Part shown: positions 6,656 to 13,848 of the stretch, piece after piece | How the letters are laid out: the number at the start of each line of letters is the position of its first letter | Numbering within the stretch: the first letter of the stretch is position 1 | Origin: Methyloligella sp. | GTDB taxonomy: Bacteria > Pseudomonadota > Alphaproteobacteria > Rhizobiales > JALUTE01 | Length of the DNA: 18,142 nt | Assembly (NCBI GenBank): GCA_027058255.1 | Contig: JALUTE010000025.1 | Location: forward strand, 1 to 18,142 | Direction of reading: 5' to 3' | The notes under the pieces: model-generated | The model's input: the letters and a program-made list of their open reading frames with translations, nothing else | Databases searched by the model: none | What the model was told of the DNA's origin: nothing | Made by a program: the position numbers and the translations under genes

Positions 6656-7339
6656 GGCCCGCTGCATCTCCAGGAGCGGGCGCAGATCCTCGACAATGCG
6701 GTCCGCCGGCAGATCCGGGAACTCGTCGGCCTGGCCGGTGCGGTTGACCCACACGGTCTTGAAGCCGAAGGCGCTGGCCCCGGCCACGTCCCAGCGGTTG
6801 GAGGACTGGAAGGACACGGCTTCGGGCGCGATGTCGAAGGCGTCGGTGACGAGGCGGTAGACCCGGGGCGAGGGCTTGTAGATGCCGGCCTGCTCGATGG
6901 AGAGGACGGCATCGAAGAGCCCCTCGAGGCCCGAGGAGCGCACGGCGGCATCCAGCATGCGCGGTGTGCCGTTGGAGAGGATGGCAAGGCGCGCGCCGGC
7001 CGCCTTGAGAGCGCTCAGAACCTCGCGCACCTCTCCATAGGCATCGAGCGAGAGATAGGCATCGAGCAGTTGCTCGCGAACGCCCGCAGGCAGCCCGCCG
7101 ACCGTGGCGATGGCATGGTCGAGCGCCGCTTCGGTGACCGCCTCGAAATCCTGGTGCCGGTCCATGAGAGCGCGCACCCAGGTGTATTGAAGCTGCTTGT
7201 CCCGCCAGATCTGCGAGAGGCGCCCCGCCTCGGGGCCGATCATCGCCTCCAGGCGTGCGGCGGCCGAATGAACGTCGAAAAGTGTTCCATAGGCATCGAA
7301 AGCAAGAATGGCGGGGTTATTCATCCGTGCACGCTCCAT
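6641..7339 (-). CDS. (S)-2-haloacid dehalogenase, type II (HAD superfamily)
   Basis: The 232-residue protein fits the L-2-haloacid dehalogenase subfamily, which hydrolyses the carbon-halogen bond of S-2-haloalkanoic acids to give R-2-hydroxy acids through an aspartyl ester. Catalytic landmarks are all present: the nucleophile D15 in FDAYGTLFDV, R46 in WRDKQLQYTW, S122-N123 in LSNGTP, K155 in YKPSP, and the SSNRWDVAGA block (179-188) containing the serine, asparagine and aspartate of the family. The start at 7337-7339 follows a GAGGGAGGG ribosome site; an ATG 15 bases later (MNNPAIL) also has GGAG and is possible. It is divergent from icmF. Physiological substrate could be a non-halogenated acid; the motifs do not exclude that. 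Confidence 0.88.
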   Translation of the reverse strand: MERARMNNPAILAFDAYGTLFDVHSAAARLEAMIGPEAGRLSQIWRDKQLQYTWVRALMDRHQDFEAVTEAALDHAIATVGGLPAGVREQLLDAYLSLDAYGEVREVLSALKAAGARLAILSNGTPRMLDAAVRSSGLEGLFDAVLSIEQAGIYKPSPRVYRLVTDAFDIAPEAVSFQSSNRWDVAGASAFGFKTVWVNRTGQADEFPDLPADRIVEDLRPLLEMQRASRVA

Positions 7340-7391
7340 TTTGCCCTCCCTCGCGGGTTCGGTCAAACATCGGGCAAGTGTTCACGCCCGC

Positions 7392-7421
7392 ATTATCGGC
7401 CCCGCCGACGCGGCCGGACAA
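7392..7421 (-). promoter_or_regulatory. Putative promoter of the haloacid dehalogenase gene
   Basis: On the minus strand a -35 TTGTCC (7416-7421), an 18-base spacer and a -10 GATAAT (7392-7397, 5 of 6 matches) precede the gene, leaving a leader of about 46 nt. The rest of the 276-bp gap to icmF holds no gene; it includes a small TGCCA-A-TGGCA palindrome at 7475-7485 overlapping GGCATGCC, of unknown meaning. I found no convincing promoter for icmF. Confidence 0.4.
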
Positions 7422-7615
7422 GCCGGGCGGCGCGAAAAGGACATTCGTGCGCTCCGCGAAGGTGCGCCGTCGCTTGCCAATGGCATGCCCCTTGATGCTC
7501 GCGTGGTTGTGCCAATCTCGGCGAAGGCACGATTGACGCGGCGCGGCAAAAGGGATTGGCTGGCTGGATGGAACGTTTCGGGAGCCGATGGGCGAGCCTG
7601 GCGGAGACGAGCGAC

Positions 7616-10600
7616 ATGGCGGGCGCAAAGCTGAAACAGGCGAAAAGCCTGAAACAGGCGAAAAAGGGCAAAGGCGGCCGGAATGCGGCCCCCGGGCGCA
7701 GGGGGCGCGCGGCGGCGCGGCGGGGCGGCGCAGACCTTGCGGCGGCGCTCGCGACACCCGTGCGGTTCGTGACGGCGGCGAGCCTCTTCGACGGCCACGA
7801 CGCGGCCATCAACATCATGCGCCGGGTGCTCCAGGCGCGCGGGGCGGAGGTCATCCATCTCGGGCACAACCGGTCCGTCGACGAGATCGTGACCGCCGCC
7901 ATCCAGGAGGATGTGCACGCGATTGCCGTGAGCTCCTATCAGGGCGGGCATGTGGAGTTCTTCCGCTACATGATCGACCTGCTCGCCGAGCGCGGCGCAG
8001 AGCATATCCGCGTCTTCGGCGGCGGCGGCGGGGTGATCGTTCCGGACGAGATCGAGGCCCTTCACGAGTATGGCGTTGCGCGCATCTATTCGCCCGAGGA
8101 TGGCCAGCGCATGGGCCTCGAGGGCATGATCGACGACATGATCGCGGGCGCGGCGCGGGATTTGTGCGAAAGCGTTCCCGAAGACATCGAGGCGCTCGGG
8201 AGGGAGGGCAGCGAGGGCGTGCGGGCGCTCGCCCGTATCATCACGGCCATCGAGAACGGGCGGGCCGGTCAGGACCTGCTCAAGGCGCTGCGCGCGGCCG
8301 CGAAGGCGCGCGAGGGCGTTCCGGTGCTCGGCATCACGGGCACGGGCGGCGCGGGCAAGTCGTCGCTGACCGACGAGCTCGTTCGCCGGCTGCGCTTTCA
8401 TTCGGGAGAGCCGCGCCTTGCCGTGCTGGCCATCGACCCGACGCGGCGCAAGACGGGCGGCGCGCTGCTCGGCGATCGCATCCGCATGAACGCCATCAAC
8501 GCGCCCAATGTCTTCTTCCGCTCGCTGGCGACGCGCGGGGCCGGCGGCGAGGTGCCGGTGGTGCTCGGCGACATCGTGGCCGCCTACAAGGTGGCAGGCT
8601 TCGACATGGTGATCATTGAGACGCCGGGCATCGGCCAGGGCGATGCGGGCATCGTGCCGCATTCGGACATCTCGCTCTATGTCATGACACCGGAGTTCGG
8701 AGCGGCCAGCCAGCTCGAGAAGATCGACATGCTGGACTATGCCGACCTCGTGGCCATCAACAAGTTCGACCGCAAGGGGGCGGAGGATGCGCTTCGGGAC
8801 GTGTCCAAGCAATATCAGCGCAACCATGAGCGCTTCGGCGAGCGGCCGGAGGACATGCCGGTCTTCGGCACCATTGCCGCGCGTTTCAACGATGAAGGGG
8901 TGACCGCGCTCTACCATGCGCTGATCGAGATGCTGAAAGCGCGCGGCTTCGGGCCGTGGGAGAGCGACATTCCGGCGCCCGGCCTTCGCGCGAGCCGCGT
9001 CACCGAGACCATCATCCCCCCGAACCGGCGCTCCTATCTCGCCGAGATCGCCGAGACGGTGCGCGGCTATCACCGCACCGTGGCGGGCGAGGTGCGCCTT
9101 GCGCGCGAGCGCCAGCAGCTCCGCGAGGCCCGGCGCATGCTGGCGGCGGCGGGGGCGGATGAGGAGGTGCTCGAGGCGCTCGAGCGCGAGGCCGGGAAGC
9201 GCGATGCGGCCATGGACCCGCGCGCGCGCAAGCTGCTCGACATCTGGCCCTCGGTGAAAGCGGCCTATGCGGGCGATGACTATGTGGTGCGCATCCGGGG
9301 CGAGGAGCGGCGCATCAGGATCACCCATGAGAGCCTCTCTGGCACGCGCATTCCCAAGGTGGTGCTGCCCCGCTTCGAGGATGATGGCGAGATCCTCAAA
9401 TGGCTCCTGAAGGAGAACGTGCCCGGCAGCTTCCCCTATACCGCCGGCGTTTTCGCCTTCAAGCGCGAGGGCGAGCCGCCGACGCGCATGTTCGCTGGCG
9501 AGGGCGACCCCTTCCGCACCAATCGCCGCTTCAAGTTCCTCTCCGCCGGGCAGCCGGCCAAGCGGCTCTCGACCGCCTTCGACTCGGTCACCCTCTATGG
9601 CTGCGACCCGGACGAGCGGCCCGACATCTATGGCAAGGTCGGCAATTCGGGCGTCTCCATCGCGACCCTCGACGACATGAAGGCGCTCTATGACGGCTTC
9701 GACCTCACCGATCCCAGGACCTCGGTCTCCATGACCATCAACGGGCCGGCACCGACCATCCTCGCCATGTTCATGAACACGGCCATCGACCAGCAATTGG
9801 ACAAGTTCCGGGCCGAGAACGGGCGCGATCCGACCGAGGAGGAGGCGGAGAAGATCCGCGAATGGGTGCTCTCCACCGTGCGCGGAACGGTGCAGGCGGA
9901 CATTCTCAAGGAGGATCAGGGCCAGAACACCTGCATCTTCTCGACCGAGTTTGCGCTTCGCATGATGGCGGACATTCAGGAGTTCTTCGTGCGCCACAAT
10001 GTGCGCAATTTCTACTCGGTCTCCATCTCCGGCTATCACATTGCCGAGGCGGGCGCGAACCCGATCTCGCAGCTCGCCTTCACCCTTGCCAATGGCTTCA
10101 CCTATGTGGAGGCCTATCTCGCCCGCGGCATGGACATCGACGCCTTCGCGCCCAACCTCTCCTTTTTCTTCTCCAACGGCATGGACCCGGAATATGCGGT
10201 CATGGGGCGGGTGGCGCGGCGCATCTGGGCGACCGCCATGCGGTTCCGCTACGGGGCGAACCAGCGCTCGCAGAAGCTCAAGTATCACACCCAGACATCG
10301 GGCCGCTCGCTCCATGCCCAGGAGATGGCCTTCAACGACATTCGCACCACGCTGCAGGCGCTCATCGCCATCTATGACAACACCAACAGCCTGCACACCA
10401 ATGCCTATGACGAGGCCATCACCACGCCGACGGATCAGTCGGTGCGCTGCGCCATGGCGATACAACACATCATCAACCAGGAATGGGGGCTTGCCAAGAA
10501 CGAGAACCCGAACCAGGGCTCCTTCATCATCGAGGAGCTGACCGATCTCGTCGAGGAGGCCGTGCTCAGGGAGTTCGACCGCCTGTCGGAGCGCGGCGGC

Positions 10601-10984
10601 GTGCTGGGCGCCATGGAGACGGGCTATCAGCGCGGGCGCATTCAGGACGAGTCCCTCTATTACGAGCACAGGAAGCATGACGGCTCGCTGCCCATTGTCG
10701 GGGTCAACACCTTCCTGCCTCCGGAGGGCGAGGCGGAGGAGACGCGCGAGATCGCGCTTGCCCGCTCGACGGAGGAGGAGAAGAGGAGCCAGCTCCGCCG
10801 CCTTCGCGACTTCCAGGCCCGGCACGAGGCGGAGGCCGGCCCCATGCTTGCGCGGCTCAAGCGCGTTGCGGCCGAGGGCGGCAATGTGTTCGACGTGCTG
10901 ATGGATGCGGTGCGGGTCTGCTCGCTCGGGCAGATCACCAAGGCCCTCTTCGAGGTTGGCGGCGAGTACCGGCGCAATATGTGA
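7616..10984 (+). CDS. icmF: Fused isobutyryl-CoA mutase/G-protein chaperone (IcmF)
   Basis: This 1122-residue protein is an adenosylcobalamin-dependent acyl-CoA mutase with its GTPase chaperone fused in the middle. Order: B12-binding domain (about 48-180; FDGHDAAINIM with H61 as lower cobalt ligand, then SSYQGGHVEFF), MeaB-like G domain (about 235-460; Walker A GTGGAGKS at 242-249, ETPGIGQGDA at 335-344, NKFD at 382-385), linker, then the TIM-barrel substrate domain (about 560-1122, with SISGYHIAEAGAN, H808). F613 in TAGVFAFKR and Q770 in KEDQGQNTCIF replace the Tyr and Arg of methylmalonyl-CoA mutase, marking isobutyryl/n-butyryl-CoA (possibly pivalyl- or isovaleryl-CoA) specificity. The ATG at 7616 has GGAG 9 nt upstream; TTG 7556 and ATG 7568 would add up to 20 residues. 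The N-terminal 45 residues are unusually basic. lysA follows after 123 bp. Confidence 0.93.
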   Translation: MAGAKLKQAKSLKQAKKGKGGRNAAPGRRGRAAARRGGADLAAALATPVRFVTAASLFDGHDAAINIMRRVLQARGAEVIHLGHNRSVDEIVTAAIQEDVHAIAVSSYQGGHVEFFRYMIDLLAERGAEHIRVFGGGGGVIVPDEIEALHEYGVARIYSPEDGQRMGLEGMIDDMIAGAARDLCESVPEDIEALGREGSEGVRALARIITAIENGRAGQDLLKALRAAAKAREGVPVLGITGTGGAGKSSLTDELVRRLRFHSGEPRLAVLAIDPTRRKTGGALLGDRIRMNAINAPNVFFRSLATRGAGGEVPVVLGDIVAAYKVAGFDMVIIETPGIGQGDAGIVPHSDISLYVMTPEFGAASQLEKIDMLDYADLVAINKFDRKGAEDALRDVSKQYQRNHERFGERPEDMPVFGTIAARFNDEGVTALYHALIEMLKARGFGPWESDIPAPGLRASRVTETIIPPNRRSYLAEIAETVRGYHRTVAGEVRLARERQQLREARRMLAAAGADEEVLEALEREAGKRDAAMDPRARKLLDIWPSVKAAYAGDDYVVRIRGEERRIRITHESLSGTRIPKVVLPRFEDDGEILKWLLKENVPGSFPYTAGVFAFKREGEPPTRMFAGEGDPFRTNRRFKFLSAGQPAKRLSTAFDSVTLYGCDPDERPDIYGKVGNSGVSIATLDDMKALYDGFDLTDPRTSVSMTINGPAPTILAMFMNTAIDQQLDKFRAENGRDPTEEEAEKIREWVLSTVRGTVQADILKEDQGQNTCIFSTEFALRMMADIQEFFVRHNVRNFYSVSISGYHIAEAGANPISQLAFTLANGFTYVEAYLARGMDIDAFAPNLSFFFSNGMDPEYAVMGRVARRIWATAMRFRYGANQRSQKLKYHTQTSGRSLHAQEMAFNDIRTTLQALIAIYDNTNSLHTNAYDEAITTPTDQSVRCAMAIQHIINQEWGLAKNENPNQGSFIIEELTDLVEEAVLREFDRLSERGGVLGAMETGYQRGRIQDESLYYEHRKHDGSLPIVGVNTFLPPEGEAEETREIALARSTEEEKRSQLRRLRDFQARHEAEAGPMLARLKRVAAEGGNVFDVLMDAVRVCSLGQITKALFEVGGEYRRNM
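7631..7664 (+). repeat. 18-bp tandem duplication at the start of icmF
   Basis: The 16-mer CTGAAACAGGCGAAAA occurs at 7631-7646 and again at 7649-7664, a period of 18 bp. It encodes KLKQAK then SLKQAK in the basic N-terminal extension, in frame. Confidence 0.85.
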
Positions 10985-11107
10985 GGCGCCCGGGCGAGGG
11001 CTGCGTGCGAGCGCGGGGGCGTTCGCGCGGGGGGCGATTGCGCGGGGCGAGGCCGTGGGCTATGGAGGGCCGCGCCGGATCGGGCGCGCGGCGGGGATGG
11101 CTTCGCG

Positions 11108-12463
11108 ATGCATCACTTCGAGTACAGGGACGGCGTGCTGCACGCCGAGGGTGTCGATCTCGCCCGCCTTGCCGCGGCGGTGGGCACGCCCTTCTATTGC
11201 TATTCCTCGGCGACCCTCGAACGCCATGTGCGCGTCTTCCGCGAGTCCTTCGGCGCTGCGGACGTGCTGGTCTGCTACTCGGTCAAGGCCAATTCCAACC
11301 AGGCGGTGATCGCAACGCTTGCACGCCAGGGCGCCGGCGCCGACGTGGTCTCGGAGGGCGAGCTGCGCCGGGCGCTCCGGGCCGGCATTCCGGGCGAGCG
11401 CATCATCGCTTCGGGCGTCGGCAAGACCGAGGCGGAGATGGCCCTTGGCCTCGATGCCGGCATTCTCTGCTTCAACGTGGAATCGGAGCCCGAGCTCGAG
11501 GCGCTCTCGCGGGTGGCGGTGGCGAAGGGCGTGCGCGCGCCCGTGGCGCTGCGCGTCAATCCGGACGTGGACGCGGCAACCCACGAGAAGATTTCCACCG
11601 GCAAGGCGGAGGACAAGTTCGGCATTCCCTTTCTCGATGCCCGCCGCCTCTATGGCCGTGCCGCCGCTCTGCCCGGTATCGAGGTGGTGGGGGTCGACAT
11701 GCATATCGGCAGCCAGATCACCGACATGCGCCCCTTCGCCGAGGCGTTCGCCCTGCTGCGCGAGCTGGTGGAGGTGCTCAGGGCCGACGGGCACACCATC
11801 CGGCACATCGACCTCGGAGGCGGGCTCGGGATCCCTTACGTGCATGGGGACGAGCCGCCGCCGCACCCGGAGGCCTATGCCCGCACGGTGCTCGATGCGG
11901 TGGGCGATCTCGGCTGCCGGCTCATCTTCGAGCCCGGCCGCATCATCACCGGCAATGCGGGCATTCTCGTCACCCGCGTGCTCTACGTGAAGGAGACGGG
12001 CGCGGCGGAGGAGACGGGTGCGGGTGCCGATGGGGAGCGGAGCGGCCGCGGGCGCGGCGGCAAGATCTTCACCATCGTCGATGCCGCCATGAACGACCTC
12101 GTGCGGCCCACCCTTTACGAGGCCTATCACGACATCTGGCCCGTGGATGGCGCGCTCACGGCGGCGGACCGGCGGGTGATGGACGTGGTGGGGCCGGTTT
12201 GCGAGACGGGCGACTATTTCGCACGCGACCGGCTGCTCGCGCCGTTCCGGGCGGGCGATCTCGTCGCCATCATGACCGCCGGGGCCTATGGGGCGGTGCT
12301 CGCCTCCACCTACAATACGCGCCTCCTGGTGCCGGAGGTGATGGTCCGCGGCACGGACTATGCCGTCATTCGCCCGCGCCCGACCTATGACGATCTCATC
12401 GGCCGCGACCGCTTGCCGCTCTGGCTCGATGGCGAGGCGCCTGGCGGGGGCGAGAAAGAATAG
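11108..12463 (+). CDS. lysA: Diaminopimelate decarboxylase
   Basis: The 451-residue PLP enzyme decarboxylates meso-diaminopimelate to L-lysine, the last step of lysine synthesis. Fold type III landmarks: PLP lysine K60 in YSVKANSN, ATHEKISTGKAEDKFGI (157-173), HIGSQ (199-203), GGGLG (237-241), EPGR (275-278), catalytic cysteine in CETGD (365-369) and GAYGAVLASTYNTR (392-405). Compared with typical LysA the strand before IVDAAMNDL carries an extra stretch of about 20 residues (about 296-318). The ATG at 11108 matches the family start (MHHFEYRDGVLHAEGV); the GGGGA upstream is rather distant, and the ATG at 11098 is out of frame. It follows icmF by 123 bp of GC-rich sequence without a visible gene or clear promoter, and ends at a convergent terminator. 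Confidence 0.95.
   Translation: MHHFEYRDGVLHAEGVDLARLAAAVGTPFYCYSSATLERHVRVFRESFGAADVLVCYSVKANSNQAVIATLARQGAGADVVSEGELRRALRAGIPGERIIASGVGKTEAEMALGLDAGILCFNVESEPELEALSRVAVAKGVRAPVALRVNPDVDAATHEKISTGKAEDKFGIPFLDARRLYGRAAALPGIEVVGVDMHIGSQITDMRPFAEAFALLRELVEVLRADGHTIRHIDLGGGLGIPYVHGDEPPPHPEAYARTVLDAVGDLGCRLIFEPGRIITGNAGILVTRVLYVKETGAAEETGAGADGERSGRGRGGKIFTIVDAAMNDLVRPTLYEAYHDIWPVDGALTAADRRVMDVVGPVCETGDYFARDRLLAPFRAGDLVAIMTAGAYGAVLASTYNTRLLVPEVMVRGTDYAVIRPRPTYDDLIGRDRLPLWLDGEAPGGGEKE
11991..12022 (+). repeat. 18-bp tandem duplication inside lysA
   Basis: AGGAGACGGG at 11991-12000 recurs at 12009-12018, followed by CGCG and TGCG respectively. The unit encodes KETGAA then EETGAG in frame and lies within the extra stretch of LysA, so slippage may have created part of the insertion. 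Confidence 0.7.
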
Positions 12464-12486
12464 GGCGGGCCGCGAAGGGCCCGCCC
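12463..12486. terminator. Convergent hairpin terminator between lysA and the omp gene
   Basis: A perfect 9-bp stem, GGGCGGGCC (12463-12471) and GGCCCGCCC (12478-12486), encloses a 6-base loop. It starts within the last base of the lysA stop codon. On the minus strand the hairpin is followed by a T-rich stretch (TATTCTTTCT), so it suits the omp transcript best; on the plus strand there is no T-run. Confidence 0.65.
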
Positions 12487-12529
12487 CGGGATGCGTGGTC
12501 GCGAGGTGCGGTGCTGCCCGCGCGCCCGC

Positions 12530-13315
12530 CTACCAGATGTCGTATCTGAGGCCGACGCGGATCTCGTGATTGCGAAGCGCCTCGATGGTGTCGCCGCTCA
12601 GCGAGCCGGTCGGCGTGGTGATCGTTCCGGTCTTGGCCTCGCCGAGATAGGTGAAGCGGTAGCCGGCATCCAGATAGACGCCCTGGCGGAAGGCGTAGGT
12701 GAAGCCCGCCATGAGGGCCACCGCGACGTCGTAATTGTCCGCGCCGCCAATGGCCCCGGTGGTGCCGTCCGAGCTGCGCGTGGCCACGCCCGCATAGGTC
12801 TGATTGTAGGCGATGCCGAGGCCGGCACCGACATAGGGCGTGAAGGCGCGCCGCGGCCAGAAATCGAAATAGACATTGGCGAGCATCGCCCAGCTCGAGA
12901 TGTCGAAGGCCCGCGTTCCCGGTGCGAGGTCCGCCGCGACATTGGCGGCATTGGTCGCCGAGACCGAGCCCTTGTGCAGATAGTCGATGGTGATGTCGCC
13001 GCGGATGTGATTGGAGAAATAGTAGCCGACACCGCCACCGATGCTCCAATTGTCGTCGATGGTCTCGTTGGAGAGCTGATAGAAATTGTCCTCGGTGATG
13101 TCGGGATCGGTGGTGTTCACATAGCCGATGTCCCCGCGCAGATACCAGGACACGGTCTCGGGCACGGGCATGGGCGCCGGAACGGCCGTTGCCGGATAGG
13201 CGTAGTCCTTCATGCTCCGGGCAGGGGGGTCGAAAAGCCCGCCTGCGGCAGCGGAGACGGCGGAGGCGCACAGGAGCGCGGCCGCGATGGCAATGGAACG
13301 GCGGATACGGGTCAT
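12530..13315 (-). CDS. Outer-membrane beta-barrel protein (Omp25/OmpA-like barrel family)
   Basis: The 261-residue protein has a clear signal peptide (MTRIRRSIAIAAALLCASAVSA, cleavage probably near residue 22-24). It then shows alternating strands typical of an eight-stranded barrel: WYLRGDIGYVNT, WSIGGGVGYYFS, GDITIDYL, MLANVYFDF, FTPYVGAGLGIAYN, YDVAVALMAGFTYAF, VYLDAGYRFTYLG, ending in HEIRVGLRYDIW with a terminal aromatic residue. The GDIGY and TPYVGAGLG segments resemble the alphaproteobacterial outer membrane protein family that includes Brucella Omp25/Omp31. Such proteins shape envelope integrity and may form small pores. The ATG at 13313-13315 has AGAGAGGA just upstream. A CtrA-type site lies about 97 bp upstream, suggesting cell-cycle control. 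OmpW is the main alternative family. Confidence 0.82.
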   Translation of the reverse strand: MTRIRRSIAIAAALLCASAVSAAAGGLFDPPARSMKDYAYPATAVPAPMPVPETVSWYLRGDIGYVNTTDPDITEDNFYQLSNETIDDNWSIGGGVGYYFSNHIRGDITIDYLHKGSVSATNAANVAADLAPGTRAFDISSWAMLANVYFDFWPRRAFTPYVGAGLGIAYNQTYAGVATRSSDGTTGAIGGADNYDVAVALMAGFTYAFRQGVYLDAGYRFTYLGEAKTGTITTPTGSLSGDTIEALRNHEIRVGLRYDIW

Positions 13316-13394
13316 GATCGTCCTCTCTCTTTGTCCGGCGACGCTGGGGCAGGGGCCGGCGCATACGCGACGCATCGGCACGACTCATGTCCGG

Positions 13395-13427
13395 ACTATC
13401 GGAGAGAAGACTTAAGAAGGCCTTAAC
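13395..13427 (-). promoter_or_regulatory. Putative CtrA-controlled promoter of the omp gene
   Basis: The plus strand reads TTAA (13412-13415), 7 bases, TTAAC (13423-13427), a perfect match to the CtrA box TTAA-N7-TTAAC. On the minus strand a -10-like GATAGT (13395-13400) lies 11 bp downstream of the box, so the box covers the -35 region, the usual place at CtrA-activated promoters. A GANTC methylation site (GACTC, 13382-13386) lies near the expected transcription start. TTAA is rare in this GC-rich window, which makes a chance match less likely. Confidence 0.55.
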
Positions 13428-13718
13428 AACCGGCCCATCGCGAGACGGAGGATCATCTGCGCAAGCGAAGGTTTCTTCCCCTGCGGCTCAGGCAAGGTGT
13501 TGCGGGATCGTGCAACCGGCGACATGGCTTGCAGTTCGCACCGCAGACATGGGTGGCAGGCTTGTCTTTTTTTCATGGGGTGCGCAGAGCGTTCCGCCGC
13601 GAGCCGGCGATCGCTCGGGAGGGCGTACGGGGCGACGCAGCAGGGGCGCGCCGTTTCGCGGTGCGGTGCAGACGCGGGGCGGGCGAGGGAGCGGGGGGTG
13701 GAGCCATGGGGCCTTCTC
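13428..13718. other. Gene-free spacer between omp and ZIP transporter genes
   Basis: These 291 bases, part of a 533-bp gap, show no credible gene: open frames on either strand have random-looking composition and no ribosome sites. A T-run (seven T, about 13566-13572) follows only weak inverted repeats, so I do not call a terminator. No RNA gene is recognised. Confidence 0.5.
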
Positions 13719-13752
13719 TTGTTGCAACTAATTCTTATTTGTATTAGAGCAA
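13719..13752 (+). promoter_or_regulatory. Promoter with Fur-like palindrome upstream of the ZIP transporter
   Basis: A -35 TTGTTG (13719-13724), 17-base spacer and -10 TATTAG (13742-13747) lie in a striking AT-rich island. The same bases form an interrupted palindrome: TTGC (13722-13725) with GCAA (13749-13752), and CTAAT (13728-13732) with ATTAG (13743-13747). The core reads TAATTCTTATTTGTATTA, close to Fur boxes of the ATTCTnATTTGnATT type. A metal-responsive repressor of the Fur family would fit a metal transporter gene; which member is inference. Confidence 0.45.
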
Positions 13753-13756
13753 TCAT

Positions 13757-13787
13757 GCACCGGCGCTCGGCCGGCGCCTGGGGGTGC
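13757..13787 (+). other. Hairpin at the 5' end of the ZIP transporter leader
   Basis: GCACC (13757-13761) and GGCGC (13762-13766) pair with GCGCC (13774-13778) and GGTGC (13783-13787), giving a two-part stem with a 4-base bulge and a 7-base loop. It begins within a few bases of the predicted transcription start. It may stabilise the message or belong to the regulation; there is no T-run. Confidence 0.4.
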
Positions 13788-13848
13788 AATCGAGGCAACG
13801 GTTCTCCGCCCCTGGCACGGGGCGTTCACACATCGGGGCAGAACAAGA

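Noticed and set aside
7475..7489. TGCCA-A-TGGCA and GGCATGCC palindromes as an icmF operator
   Set aside because: The arms are short and typical of chance in GC-rich DNA, and no icmF promoter could be placed around them.
7382..10825. A 1147-codon uninterrupted open frame on the minus strand opposite icmF
   Set aside because: It mirrors icmF. High GC at third positions keeps the antisense frame open; its product is a Leu/Ala/Arg/Gly/Val/His-rich string without motifs, and icmF is secure.
13544..13575. Rho-independent terminator at the T-run near 13566-13572
   Set aside because: No convincing stem precedes the T-run, and no upstream plus-strand gene needs termination there.
13412..13798. A 128-codon minus-strand frame in the omp-ZIP gap
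   Set aside because: It has random-looking composition and no ribosome site, and it overlaps the CtrA box and the ZIP promoter.
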